Assembly (NCBI GenBank): GCA_035534235.1
Contig: DATLSH010000074.1
Coordinates: forward strand, 1-56,590
Source: Bog-473 sp035534235
GTDB lineage: Bacteria; Actinomycetota; Acidimicrobiia; Acidimicrobiales; RAAP-2
Direction: 5' to 3'
Length of the DNA stretch: 56,590 nucleotides
Shown: positions 16,377-24,360 of the stretch, in pieces
Layout of the letters: each line of letters begins with the position of its first letter
How positions within the stretch are numbered: the first letter of the stretch is position 1
Translations under genes and position numbers: made by a program
Notes under the pieces: model-generated
What the model was told of the DNA's origin: nothing
The model's database searches: none
The model's input: only the letters and a program-made list of their open reading frames with translations

Positions 16377-18317
16377 GTGGTTCCCTCCGATCCGGACCAG
16401 GAGATGAGCCTGGACGTGGACGGGCCCCTTGACATGGCCCGTCTGCGGGCTGCCCTCGAGGTCGCCGAGGTGCACCCGTTGCTGTGCGCCGTGGCCCAGG
16501 TCACGGGCCAGCTCGACGTGCTCCGGGCGGACCTGGCCCCCGATCAGGAACAGCTCCTGGTCCCCAGTCGGGGCCTCGGAGCCGAGCAGGAAGCCGAGGC
16601 CCGGGCCCTGGCGGCCGACGCCCTGGAGGCGCACGCCTCCTCGGGAGCACCCAACCACGTCGCGACCCCGTCCCACATCCGGCGGATCTTCGACTTCCTG
16701 GTCGGCGCCCCGTCCACGGTGCGCTGGGAGCAATTCCTCAGCGAGGAGCTGGCCCTCGGCGGGGCAGACCCACGTGCCCCCACGTGGCACGTATCGGAGC
16801 TGGGGCGCCCGGCGCCGTACCGCTGCGCCGTGGTGGGCGCCGGAGTCTCTGGCCTCGCCGCCGCCTACCGGCTGCGCCAGGCGGGGGTGGAGGTGACGGT
16901 CTTCGAGAAGAACGGTGACGTCGGCGGCACCTGGCTGGAAAACGTGTACCCGGGATGCCGGGTCGACGTCCCCAACCAGCTCTACAGCTATTCGTTCGCC
17001 CAGACCAACGCCTGGGAGTCCCGCTTCTCGGCCCAGCCCGACCTGCTGGGGTATCTGCGGCACGTGGCCGAGGATCTGCAGATGGACGAGTGCATTGAGC
17101 TCTCGAGCGAAGTGACCGAGGCCCGGTTCGATGACCGGTCCGGGCAGTGGGACGTCGAGGTGCGCTCGGTTGAGGGGGTGAAGAGGATCGGGCGTTTTGA
17201 CGCCGTGGTCAGTGCTACGGGCCAGTTGAACCGGCCGTCGTTCCCCGACATCGCCGGGCGCCAGCGTTTCCGTGGCCCGTCCTTCCACTCCGCCGCCTGG
17301 GATGACCGCGTCGTGCTGGAGGGGAAGCGGGTGGCGGTGGTGGGGACCGGAGCCAGCGCGGCGCAATTCGTGCCCTGCCTGGTCGACCGGGTGGCCCAGC
17401 TTGACGTCTACCAACGCACCCCGCCCTGGCTCCTGCCCACGGAGAACTACGGCGATCCGTTCCCTCCGGCCTTCCACGACCTCCTGGCGTTCCTGCCGGC
17501 GTACGGGCGCTGGGACCGCCTCTGGCAGTTCTGGCTCATGCACGAGGGGCTGCTCCCGGCCGCCCGCGTCGATCCGGAATGGGGCGACCTGACCCTCTCG
17601 GTCAGCCCCGGCAACGAGTTGGCCCGGCAGATGCTGATCGACGTCTTGCGGGCCCAGGTCACCGACGACGAGCTGTTCGAGAAGATGGTGCCCCACTTCC
17701 CACCCTTCGCCAAGCGGGCCTTGCGCGACGACGGGCGATGGGCCGCCGCGCTGTCCCGGCCCACGGTGGATCTCATCACCACCCCCATCGCGGAGATCAC
17801 CGCCGACGGCATCTGCACCACCGACGGGGTGGAGCGCCCGGCCGATGTGGTGATCTTCGGGACGGGGTTCCGCGCCTCGGACTTCGTCGCCCCCATGACC
17901 GTCGTCGGCAGCGGCGGGGCGGAGCTGAACGCGGAGTGGGGCGGCGATGCCCGGGCCTACCTCGGCATGACGGTGCCCAAGTTCCCCAATTTCTTCATGC
18001 TCTACGGTCCCAACACCAACCTGGTGATCAACGGCAGCATCATCGTGATGGTGGAGTGCCAGGTGCGCTACGTGGTGGAGGCGCTGGGGAAGCTCCTGCG
18101 CAGCGGGAACCGGACGATGTCCTGCCGGTCCGAGGTGCATGACCGCTACGGCGCAGAGATGGAAGCCGGCAACGCGCTGATGGCGTGGGGAGTGGCGGAC
18201 GTGCCCACCTGGTACCGCAATGCCAACGGCCGCGTCACCCAGAACTGGCCTTTCGACCTGCACTCGTACTGGGACCGCACACGGGCACCCGACTTGGCTG
18301 ACTACGAATTGTCTTGA
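16377..18317 (+). CDS. Flavin-containing Baeyer-Villiger-type monooxygenase
   Basis: 646 residues. After a helical N-terminal extension of about 145 residues comes the FAD motif GAGVSG (154-159). The Baeyer-Villiger fingerprint F-x-G-x3-H-x3-W-D (FRGPSFHSAAWDD) follows, then the second NADPH-binding motif GTGASA and the closing GTGFRASDF. Class B enzymes use NADPH and O2 to turn a ketone into an ester or lactone. The start is uncertain: GTG 16377 has no SD, while ATG 16404 follows AGGAG immediately. The pair with the esterase gene three bases downstream is telling: oxygen insertion followed by ester cleavage would open a ring or split a ketone. Confidence 0.85.
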   Translation: MVPSDPDQEMSLDVDGPLDMARLRAALEVAEVHPLLCAVAQVTGQLDVLRADLAPDQEQLLVPSRGLGAEQEAEARALAADALEAHASSGAPNHVATPSHIRRIFDFLVGAPSTVRWEQFLSEELALGGADPRAPTWHVSELGRPAPYRCAVVGAGVSGLAAAYRLRQAGVEVTVFEKNGDVGGTWLENVYPGCRVDVPNQLYSYSFAQTNAWESRFSAQPDLLGYLRHVAEDLQMDECIELSSEVTEARFDDRSGQWDVEVRSVEGVKRIGRFDAVVSATGQLNRPSFPDIAGRQRFRGPSFHSAAWDDRVVLEGKRVAVVGTGASAAQFVPCLVDRVAQLDVYQRTPPWLLPTENYGDPFPPAFHDLLAFLPAYGRWDRLWQFWLMHEGLLPAARVDPEWGDLTLSVSPGNELARQMLIDVLRAQVTDDELFEKMVPHFPPFAKRALRDDGRWAAALSRPTVDLITTPIAEITADGICTTDGVERPADVVIFGTGFRASDFVAPMTVVGSGGAELNAEWGGDARAYLGMTVPKFPNFFMLYGPNTNLVINGSIIVMVECQVRYVVEALGKLLRSGNRTMSCRSEVHDRYGAEMEAGNALMAWGVADVPTWYRNANGRVTQNWPFDLHSYWDRTRAPDLADYELS

Positions 18318-18320
18318 GCC

Positions 18321-19220
18321 ATGCCCAGCCGCGAGCTGACCGACATGCTGGCGCTGGTCCCACCCGACTTCGCCGATCCGGAGGCGGACTACCTGGCCGT
18401 CCGCGCCATGCTCGGACCATTCCACGGGCACCCGGTCCCCGCGCACATTGCGGTGCGGGAGACATCCCTCGGTGGGGTGCGGTCGGCTTGGTATCACCAC
18501 ACGAGCGGGTCGCCCCCCGGCCGGGTCGCCTTCCACTGCCACGGTGGCGGGCTGGTCTCGTGTCCTCTCGACGACTACCACTTCTACGGGGCCATGTTGG
18601 TGGACCAGCTCGGCCTTCGTGTGGTCATGCCCGACTACCGGTTGGCGCCCGAGCACACCTTCCCGGCCGCCCACCTGGACTGCCTGGCCGCCTACCGCGG
18701 CCTCCTGGCCAGCGGTGTGGCACCCTCCGATCTGGTGGTGATGGGGGACTCGTGCGGTGGAGGCCTGGCCCTGAGCACCTTGATCTCTGCCCGGGACGAG
18801 GGGCTGCCGATGCCAGCCTGCTACGTGTCCCTCTCGGGTTGGTTCGACCTGTCAGTGGCCCAGCCGGCGTCGCATGGGCCCGACCCGTTCCTCACCGCCG
18901 GCTGGGTGCGCCATCGGGGACGTGACTACGTGGCGGGCCAGATGGAGCTCAACGACCCCCGGGTGTCCCCGGCCTATGCCGATCTCTCCGGGCTCCCTCC
19001 GCTCTACCTCCCGGTGGCCCAGTTCGACACCTTGGGCGAGGGGACCCTCACGTTGGCCGCGGCGGCCATGCGGGCCGGGGTGTCGGTAACCGTCGAATCA
19101 TGGCCCGGCACGGTGCACGGCTGGCAGGGGCTGGTCACCATGGGTGTACCGGAAGCGGTGGCCGCATTCCGGCGTACCCGTGAGTTCATTGACGGCGCGA
19201 CGTCCCGCCACCGGGCCTGA
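18321..19220 (+). CDS. HSL-family alpha/beta hydrolase
   Basis: 299 residues of the hormone-sensitive-lipase family: the oxyanion motif HCHGGG, then DYRLAPEHTFPAA, the nucleophile elbow GDSCGGG, a probable acid Asp in QFDTLGEG, and the catalytic His in GTVHGW. It is cytosolic, with no signal peptide, and acts on short-chain esters or lactones. It starts three bases after the monooxygenase stop, so it is probably translationally coupled. Its likely role is to hydrolyse the monooxygenase's ester product; that pairing is inferred from context. Confidence 0.88.
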   Translation: MPSRELTDMLALVPPDFADPEADYLAVRAMLGPFHGHPVPAHIAVRETSLGGVRSAWYHHTSGSPPGRVAFHCHGGGLVSCPLDDYHFYGAMLVDQLGLRVVMPDYRLAPEHTFPAAHLDCLAAYRGLLASGVAPSDLVVMGDSCGGGLALSTLISARDEGLPMPACYVSLSGWFDLSVAQPASHGPDPFLTAGWVRHRGRDYVAGQMELNDPRVSPAYADLSGLPPLYLPVAQFDTLGEGTLTLAAAAMRAGVSVTVESWPGTVHGWQGLVTMGVPEAVAAFRRTREFIDGATSRHRA

Positions 19221-19230
19221 GGACGATGAG

Positions 19231-19245
19231 GACGGGACGCCCGTC
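19231..19245. terminator. Hairpin after the catabolic operon
   Basis: GACGGG-ACG-CCCGTC, a six-base perfect stem, lies 10 nt after the esterase stop and at the end of the convergent small gene. No T-tract follows. Confidence 0.4.
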
Positions 19246-19486
19246 AGACGATCCGGCGCTGCCGGGCGCGCAGGTCCTTGGCCCGGTCGATCTCCCTGAT
19301 CCGAGCCTGCGCGGTCAACCAGTCTTCGGAGCGGTTGACCTGGCTCACGTGGGGCAGGTGGTGCAGACCCACGGGGCCGTCGGTCAGCCCACCGCAACGT
19401 CGGCACACCGACATACGGCCGTTGGTCTCGGGGGCATGATGCTGGTCGAGCCGGTATCCGATGGACGCATCTTCTGGTGAACTCAT
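19244..19486 (-). CDS. Small Cys/His protein, unknown function
   Basis: 80 residues with no family that I recognise. The centre has CRRCGG followed by GLHHLPH, a C-x2-C ... H-x3-H arrangement that could bind zinc. The C-terminal third is a charged helix (IREIDRAKDLRARQRR) suited to nucleic acid or protein contact. A very good ribosome binding site (AGGGAGG, five bases before ATG) makes expression likely. It is convergent with the esterase gene. Confidence 0.6.
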   Translation of the reverse strand: MSSPEDASIGYRLDQHHAPETNGRMSVCRRCGGLTDGPVGLHHLPHVSQVNRSEDWLTAQARIREIDRAKDLRARQRRIV

Positions 19487-19605
19487 GATCCTCCCTTCGA
19501 CCGGGCACCCCCGTTGAGGGCCGCCGCCCGGGCGGAAGGACCGTAGGGGCCCGCGGTGGGCGCGATCGTCCTTCGCTCCATCCTACGCCCAACCGGGATC
19601 ACGAC

Positions 19606-19621
19606 GGGGCCGCCGGGCCCC
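19606..19621 (-). terminator. GC hairpin after the phosphate-type transporter
   Basis: GGGGCC-GCCG-GGCCCC, a six-base stem with a four-base loop, begins two bases past the stop codon of the transporter gene on the minus strand. It lacks a T-tract. Confidence 0.45.
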
Positions 19622-19623
19622 AC

Positions 19624-21090
19624 CTATGCGCTCTTGAGCCCGCTCTCCACCGGCAACGGCTCGAGCGTGGCCCGTCGCGGTGCCGCCGTGATCCCGTCCT
19701 CGCCCCCCACATCCTCAAGGGTGCGCTGGGCCGGTTCGGGCAACACGGTGGTGACCAGGAAGCCGAGGATGGCCGAGACGCCCGCTACGGCCAGGAGGCC
19801 CCGGAGGCCGATGTGGTCCTGCAGAACGGGGACCAGGAAGACACCGACGAACGCCCCCAGCTTGCCGATGCCGGCGGCCATGCCGTGCCCGGTGGTGCGC
19901 ACGCTGACGGGGAACACCTCCGAAGGGAGGACGAAGGTCGTGGTGTTGGGACCGAACTCAATGAAGAAGTAACTCAGCCCGAGGACAGCCAGGAAAGGGG
20001 CGACGTGAACGGTGAGGGCGGGCACGATGGCCAGGGTGAGAAAGGCCATCGCCATCACCGCGAAGCCGATGAACTGGAGGCGCCGGTGCCCTATGCGGTC
20101 CATCCGGAGTATGGCCAAGAGGTAACCCGGCACGGCGAAGACGACGAAGATGCCCAGGGACCAGGCCAACTTCGTCTCAATGGTGGCGGTGGGATCCACC
20201 TGCTTCAAGATGGCGGGCAGGGACAGCGTGTTCCCGTAGTAGGCGTAGTCGAAGAGGAACCATGACCCGGCCGTTCCCAGCAGGAGGATGAGCATCCGGG
20301 TGTTGGTGAGGAAGTCCCCGAGTCCCATGCGGCGCCGGCCCCGCTCGGCTTCAGAGGACCGCTCGACGACACCCTCCGAGTAGTGCGAGAGCTCCCGGGC
20401 GGCCCGCGCGGACTCGCCTTTCACCTGAGCCAGGAATCGGGGGGACTCGGGCATTTTGGAGCGCAGGTGGATGACGGCGGCGGCCGGCAGGGCACCCAGC
20501 CCGAGCAGCAGGCGCCAGGTCACGTTGCCGCCGATCCCCGATGAGAGCAGCACCAGGGCCACCAGGGGGCCGACGATCAGACCGATGGCCTGCATGGAGA
20601 AGACGAGGCCGACCAGGCGTCCCCTGTCCGAGCGGTTGGAGTACTCGCTCATGAGCACCGCAGAAACCGGGTAGTCGCCCCCGATGCCCAGACCGAGCAC
20701 GAACCGGGCCAGGACCAGCCAGATGAAGCTGGGAGCCACTGCGGACGCCAGGGCACCGAGGATCATGATGACGGCGACCACGACGTAGACCTTCTTGCGG
20801 CCGATCACATCGGCGATCCGCCCGAAGGCGAAAGCCCCCACGAAGGCACCCAGAATGGCGGAACCCGTCACCCAACTGGTCTGCCGGGTGCTCAGATGCC
20901 ACTGCACGGCGACCAGTGCCGCCGCGGTGCCGATGACGAAGAGGTCGTAGGCATCGGTGAAGAAGCCCATTCCGGAGATGAGCACCGTGCGGCGGTGGAA
21001 CTTGCTCTGCGGGGCCTCGTTCAAGAGGTCGATAAACGTCGACCCCTTCTGACCTGCCCGTGTAGGCGCTGAGTCCGGCAAGGACAACAT
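19624..21090 (-). CDS. MFS transporter, phosphate:H+ symporter (PHS)-like
   Basis: 488 residues and twelve predicted membrane segments, with MFS loop motifs (GRIADVIGRKKVYV; SNRSDRGRLVGLVFS). The FFTDAYDLFVIG stretch in TM1 and GIGGDYPVSAVLMSEY in TM4 are close to the Pho84-type phosphate:proton symporters. A large central loop carries EAERGRRRMG. Identification rests on these motifs and on the neighbourhood: divergent to PhoU across a PHO-box-like array. The longer open frame to 21969 is antisense to PhoU and is rejected; ATG 21090 has GGGAGA at good spacing. A sugar or aromatic-acid symporter is the alternative. Confidence 0.75.
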   Translation of the reverse strand: MLSLPDSAPTRAGQKGSTFIDLLNEAPQSKFHRRTVLISGMGFFTDAYDLFVIGTAAALVAVQWHLSTRQTSWVTGSAILGAFVGAFAFGRIADVIGRKKVYVVVAVIMILGALASAVAPSFIWLVLARFVLGLGIGGDYPVSAVLMSEYSNRSDRGRLVGLVFSMQAIGLIVGPLVALVLLSSGIGGNVTWRLLLGLGALPAAAVIHLRSKMPESPRFLAQVKGESARAARELSHYSEGVVERSSEAERGRRRMGLGDFLTNTRMLILLLGTAGSWFLFDYAYYGNTLSLPAILKQVDPTATIETKLAWSLGIFVVFAVPGYLLAILRMDRIGHRRLQFIGFAVMAMAFLTLAIVPALTVHVAPFLAVLGLSYFFIEFGPNTTTFVLPSEVFPVSVRTTGHGMAAGIGKLGAFVGVFLVPVLQDHIGLRGLLAVAGVSAILGFLVTTVLPEPAQRTLEDVGGEDGITAAPRRATLEPLPVESGLKSA

Positions 21091-21144
21091 CGGCGGCGAT
21101 CTCCCGTTGTCGTGTGGGTACCTGCAGCCACCTTTGCCGCTAAA

Positions 21145-21199
21145 GGTGAACCCAAGGTCATCCACGGGTGAACGTTGCGCGAACAATGCGCGAACTCTT
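21145..21199. promoter_or_regulatory. Five tandem 11-bp repeats, PHO-box-like
   Basis: Five contiguous 11-mers: GGTGAACCCAA, GGTCATCCACG, GGTGAACGTTG, CGCGAACAATG, CGCGAACTCTT. The 11-base period and the unit GGTCATCCACG fit the actinobacterial PhoP direct repeat (G-G/T-T-C-A-Y-Y-Y-R-S-G). They sit between a PHS-like transporter and PhoU, the expected place for phosphate-starvation control. Units 1, 3, 4 and 5 share GAAC at a fixed phase. Binding by PhoP is inferred. Confidence 0.6.
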
Positions 21200-21228
21200 G
21201 GGTTCGCCGGCCGATAACGTACGGCCCC

Positions 21229-21891
21229 ATGACCCGGATCCCGGCGGAGGATGAGCCGATCGACACCCGGATGACCCAGCTCTTCGCGCTGGTCTCCGAG
21301 GCGCTGGCCGGGGCCACGGCGGCCCTGCTGGGCAACGACGTGGCCACCGGGCTGGCCGTGGTGGAGGGCGACCAGTCGGTCGACGATCTCACCGCCGAAG
21401 TGGAGTTGGCGGTGTGGAAGCAGATTGATGACGACCGCACCCCGGTGGCCACGCTGCGCCACCTGGTGGGAGTCCTGCTCATCCTGCCCGAGCTCGAACG
21501 CTCGGGGGACCTGGCCGAGCACATCGCCCAGCGGGCGGTCACCAATCTGGGGGCCGAAATGAGCCCGCTGAGCCGGGGCATCGTCCAACGCATGGCCGAG
21601 GTGGCGCTCGAGATGTGGCGGGACGCCGCCGATGCCTACGTCGACCGATCGTCCCAAGCCGGCGCCCTGGCGGAGGCGGACGAGGAGATCGACATCCTCC
21701 ACGAGCGGCTCACCAAGGAGATCGCCGCCGAGACGATGCCGACGGCCATCGGCGCGCAGGTCACGCTGCTGGCGCGCTTCTACGAGCGCCTGGGCGACCA
21801 CGCGGTCAATCTGGCCCGCCGCGTCGAGATGCTGCAGCAGCGCGCCGAGGGTGAGCAGCACGCCGAGGGTGAGCAGGACTCCGAGGGTTAG
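21229..21891 (+). CDS. phoU: PhoU-like phosphate signalling protein
   Basis: 220 residues forming two PhoU three-helix repeats: the first with LPELERSGDLAEHIAQRAV, the second with FYERLGDHAVNLARRVEML, both carrying the E-R-x-GD-x2 metal-binding pattern. PhoU proteins restrain the PhoR/PhoP response and modulate phosphate uptake. A short direct repeat near the end (GEQHAEGEQDSEG) is a disordered tail. ATG 21229 follows TAACGT by eight bases, so the transcript could be leaderless; the frame's extension to 21175 crosses the operator array and is rejected. Its end overlaps the convergent transpeptidase gene by four bases. No pst genes are nearby. Confidence 0.85.
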   Translation: MTRIPAEDEPIDTRMTQLFALVSEALAGATAALLGNDVATGLAVVEGDQSVDDLTAEVELAVWKQIDDDRTPVATLRHLVGVLLILPELERSGDLAEHIAQRAVTNLGAEMSPLSRGIVQRMAEVALEMWRDAADAYVDRSSQAGALAEADEEIDILHERLTKEIAAETMPTAIGAQVTLLARFYERLGDHAVNLARRVEMLQQRAEGEQHAEGEQDSEG

Positions 21892-22661
21892 CCGGCCACC
21901 ACGTCCACCGGCGTGCCGGCGGGGACGACCGCCAGTTGGGCCAGGTCGGCATCGTGCATGCGGATGCACCCGTTGGAGATGGCGGCCCCGGTGGTGCCGA
22001 TGCGGGCGTCGTCAAAGGAGGTGATGGGCCCGTGGATGGCGATGATGGCGTCTCCCGACTGCTCCCAGTTCGTGATGGCGTCGGAGTGGGCCGAGGTGAC
22101 GAGCACGAAGGGCCCGTAGCCCGGGCCCGGCGCCGGGACCCTCATGGTGACGAAGTAGACGCCGGTGACGGTCGGGGTGGCGGGCGCGCCGATCCCGACG
22201 GGGAAGTCGCGCAGCTGCTTGCCGTCCTGCAGGAGGCTCAGGTGCCTGGTCGCCAGGTCCACCACGATCCTGTACGGGGTCACCCCCAGCGAGATGTCGC
22301 CCTGGGGCACCCAGGCGGTGGAGCCGTTGGGCCGTTGGGCCAGGCGCACCTCGACCCAGTGCGGGCGCGAGGCGATGACCGGCAGGACCGACGGGTAACC
22401 GAACCAGCTCCCCGGCACCATCAGATTCGCCGGCGCGCCCGGTGCGGGCGAGCCCGGAATGGTCCCGTGGGTGGTGGCCAGCAAGGTGATACCCGAGGGG
22501 GCGGGCGCGGGGGCGGCGATGCGCTGATGCCGCGGGACCGGCTTGGACAGCGGACGGTGCGTGCTGCCGCCACCGGCCAGCAGCGCCGTGGCCAGCACCG
22601 CCGCGGCCAGCAGCGCCATGGCCAGCACCAGCTGGACCCTCCCGTTTCGCCGAACGACCAT
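21888..22661 (-). CDS. L,D-transpeptidase (YkuD domain), membrane-anchored
   Basis: 257 residues. A short basic start and one hydrophobic helix (VQLVLAMALLAAAVLATALLAG) act as signal anchor, then a Pro/Ala-rich spacer. The YkuD domain from about 135 carries the active-site block IHGP...ISNGCIRMHDADL with the catalytic Cys. It cross-links peptidoglycan stem peptides (3-3 bonds) or attaches proteins to them, outside the cell. GGGAG precedes the ATG. The longer open frame to 23012 is antisense to RidA and is rejected. Confidence 0.85.
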   Translation of the reverse strand: MVVRRNGRVQLVLAMALLAAAVLATALLAGGGSTHRPLSKPVPRHQRIAAPAPAPSGITLLATTHGTIPGSPAPGAPANLMVPGSWFGYPSVLPVIASRPHWVEVRLAQRPNGSTAWVPQGDISLGVTPYRIVVDLATRHLSLLQDGKQLRDFPVGIGAPATPTVTGVYFVTMRVPAPGPGYGPFVLVTSAHSDAITNWEQSGDAIIAIHGPITSFDDARIGTTGAAISNGCIRMHDADLAQLAVVPAGTPVDVVAG

Positions 22662-22736
22662 CTCACTCCCGGGCTCGCTGCACCCCGATCGTACAACGGG
22701 CCCGTGGCCGCTCACGCCCGGTGCCAGAATCGGGGG

Positions 22737-23126
22737 ATGGGCGACCGGCGACGCATCTCCTCCGGCTCGCCCTTCGAGCCGGCCATCGGGTTCAGCCGGG
22801 CCGTGCGGGTGGGCGACCGTGTGGTGGTGTCGGGGACCGGGCCCGTGTGGCCCGACGGTTCGTGTCCCGCCGATGCCGGCGCCCAGGCCCGCCGGTGTTT
22901 CGAGATCATCGGCACCGCACTGGCCACGGCGGGCGCCACCTTCGACGACGTGGTGCGCACCCGCATGTACCTGACCGCCCTGGCGGATGCCTCCGCCGTC
23001 GGCGCCGTGCACGGCGAGCTCTTCGGATCCCTGCGTCCGGCGGCCACCATGGTGGTGGTGGCCGCGTTGCTGGACCCCGCCTGGAAGGTGGAGGTGGAAG
23101 CCGAGGCGGTGGTCCCCCCGGAGTGA
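22737..23126 (+). CDS. RidA/YjgF-family protein
   Basis: 129 residues of the Rid superfamily: a start around the SRAVRVGDRVVVSGTGPV strand, the middle helix ARRCFEIIGTALATAGATFDDVVRTRMYL, and the C-terminal PAATMVVVAALLDPAWKVEVEAEAVV. RidA proteins hydrolyse reactive enamines or imines; the Arg of the RTRMYLT segment is the substrate carboxylate clamp. CAGAAT ends six bases before the ATG, so the message may be leaderless. It stops one base before the convergent esterase stop. Confidence 0.85.
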   Translation: MGDRRRISSGSPFEPAIGFSRAVRVGDRVVVSGTGPVWPDGSCPADAGAQARRCFEIIGTALATAGATFDDVVRTRMYLTALADASAVGAVHGELFGSLRPAATMVVVAALLDPAWKVEVEAEAVVPPE

Positions 23127-23127
23127 G

Positions 23128-24258
23128 TCAGGCCAACCCGGCCACGGCCTCCAGCACGAGGGTGGCGCCCCGGAGGTCGCCGACCAGTCCGGACTCCATG
23201 CGGTTCATGACGTAGCTCACCGTCAGTTCGGCCTCCTGGTCGATGACGACGAGGGAACCTCCGTAGCCGCCCCAGTAACAGGCCCGGGGGCCGAGAGGCA
23301 TCTCGGCGGTGCCCAACCCGTAGCCCATGCCGAAGCGCAGCGGGACGCCCAGCACCTGGTCGGTCCCGTCCGCCTGCTCCTCGAAGATCACGTCGGTGCC
23401 GGCCGCCGACAGCAGCCGCACGCCACGGGCCGCCCCCCGGCCGGCGATGACGGACTGGATTGCGGCCACCGAGCGGGCGTTGCCCTGGCCGTTGGCGGCG
23501 GGAATCTCGGCCCGGCGCCACCAGGCGTGGTGGGCCATGGTCGCATCGAGGGGGGGATTGAGGAACGTCCGGGCCATCAGCTCGGGGACCTGGCCGATCA
23601 GGGCCTCGATGTCGAGGGGCGGTGGCGGGATGACGTTGCACACCCGGGCGTCCTCGCTCTCGGGCAGCCCGATGAAGAAGTCGGCCTCCAGCGGCTTGGC
23701 CACCTCGCGGGCGAACCAGCTCCCGATGGACTCCCCGGTGATGCGCCGGACGATCTCGCCGATGAGGTAGCCCTGGGTGAGGGCGTGGTAGCCCGAGCCC
23801 GTGCCCGGCTCCCACCATGGCTCCTGGGCGGCCAGCAGCGACGTGCACAGCATCCAGTCGGCCAGCTGCGCGCTCTCCAGGGGAGTCTCCCAGCCGCTCA
23901 GGCCGGCCGTGTGGCTCATGACGTGGCGGACCTCGACCGCCTCCTTACCCCCGGCGGCGAACTCGGGCCAGTACCGGGCCACCGGCGCCTGGAAGTCGAG
24001 CTCCCCCCGGTCGGCCAGCATCAGGGCGCACAGGAAGGTCATGGTCTTGGTGGTGGACCACACGTTGGTCAGCGTGTTGCGCTCCCAGGGGGCGCTCCCG
24101 GCCTCATCGACGGTGCCGCCCCAGAGGTCGACGACCGGCTCCCCGTGGAGGAAGACGGCCACGGAGGCGCCGACGTCGGCGCCCGAGCCGAGGCTGGCCG
24201 AGAGCGCCCGGCGCACCCCGTCGAACCGGGCCTCGCACGTACCCTGCACGTCTGCCAT
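23128..24258 (-). CDS. Serine hydrolase of the beta-lactamase (class C/EstB) fold
   Basis: 376 residues: the S-x-x-K motif in WSTTKTMTFL (nucleophile Ser and Lys), the Tyr element GYHALTQGYLIGE (Y-x-N-like position), and the third-strand motif GGYGGS replacing K-T/S-G. No signal peptide is seen, so it is a cytosolic esterase or peptidase rather than an exported beta-lactamase. Actinobacteria carry many such EstB-like esterases beside lipid genes. GGGGGGAT stands before ATG 24258. A very long antisense-open frame runs on to 25935 and is a composition artefact. Confidence 0.85.
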   Translation of the reverse strand: MADVQGTCEARFDGVRRALSASLGSGADVGASVAVFLHGEPVVDLWGGTVDEAGSAPWERNTLTNVWSTTKTMTFLCALMLADRGELDFQAPVARYWPEFAAGGKEAVEVRHVMSHTAGLSGWETPLESAQLADWMLCTSLLAAQEPWWEPGTGSGYHALTQGYLIGEIVRRITGESIGSWFAREVAKPLEADFFIGLPESEDARVCNVIPPPPLDIEALIGQVPELMARTFLNPPLDATMAHHAWWRRAEIPAANGQGNARSVAAIQSVIAGRGAARGVRLLSAAGTDVIFEEQADGTDQVLGVPLRFGMGYGLGTAEMPLGPRACYWGGYGGSLVVIDQEAELTVSYVMNRMESGLVGDLRGATLVLEAVAGLA

Positions 24259-24360
24259 CGGATCCCCCCTTGTGTCGGACGAATGTCCCTGCGCCCGGCC
24301 ACCTTGGCAGAGGAACCCCGGCGGCGCCAGCCCCGGACCAGGCTCGGTAGGGTGCCCGTG

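Noticed and set aside
16320..18674. A 784-codon minus-strand open frame opposite the Baeyer-Villiger gene
   Set aside because: His/Gly/Arg-rich shadow of high-GC codons; the plus strand has complete catalytic motifs.
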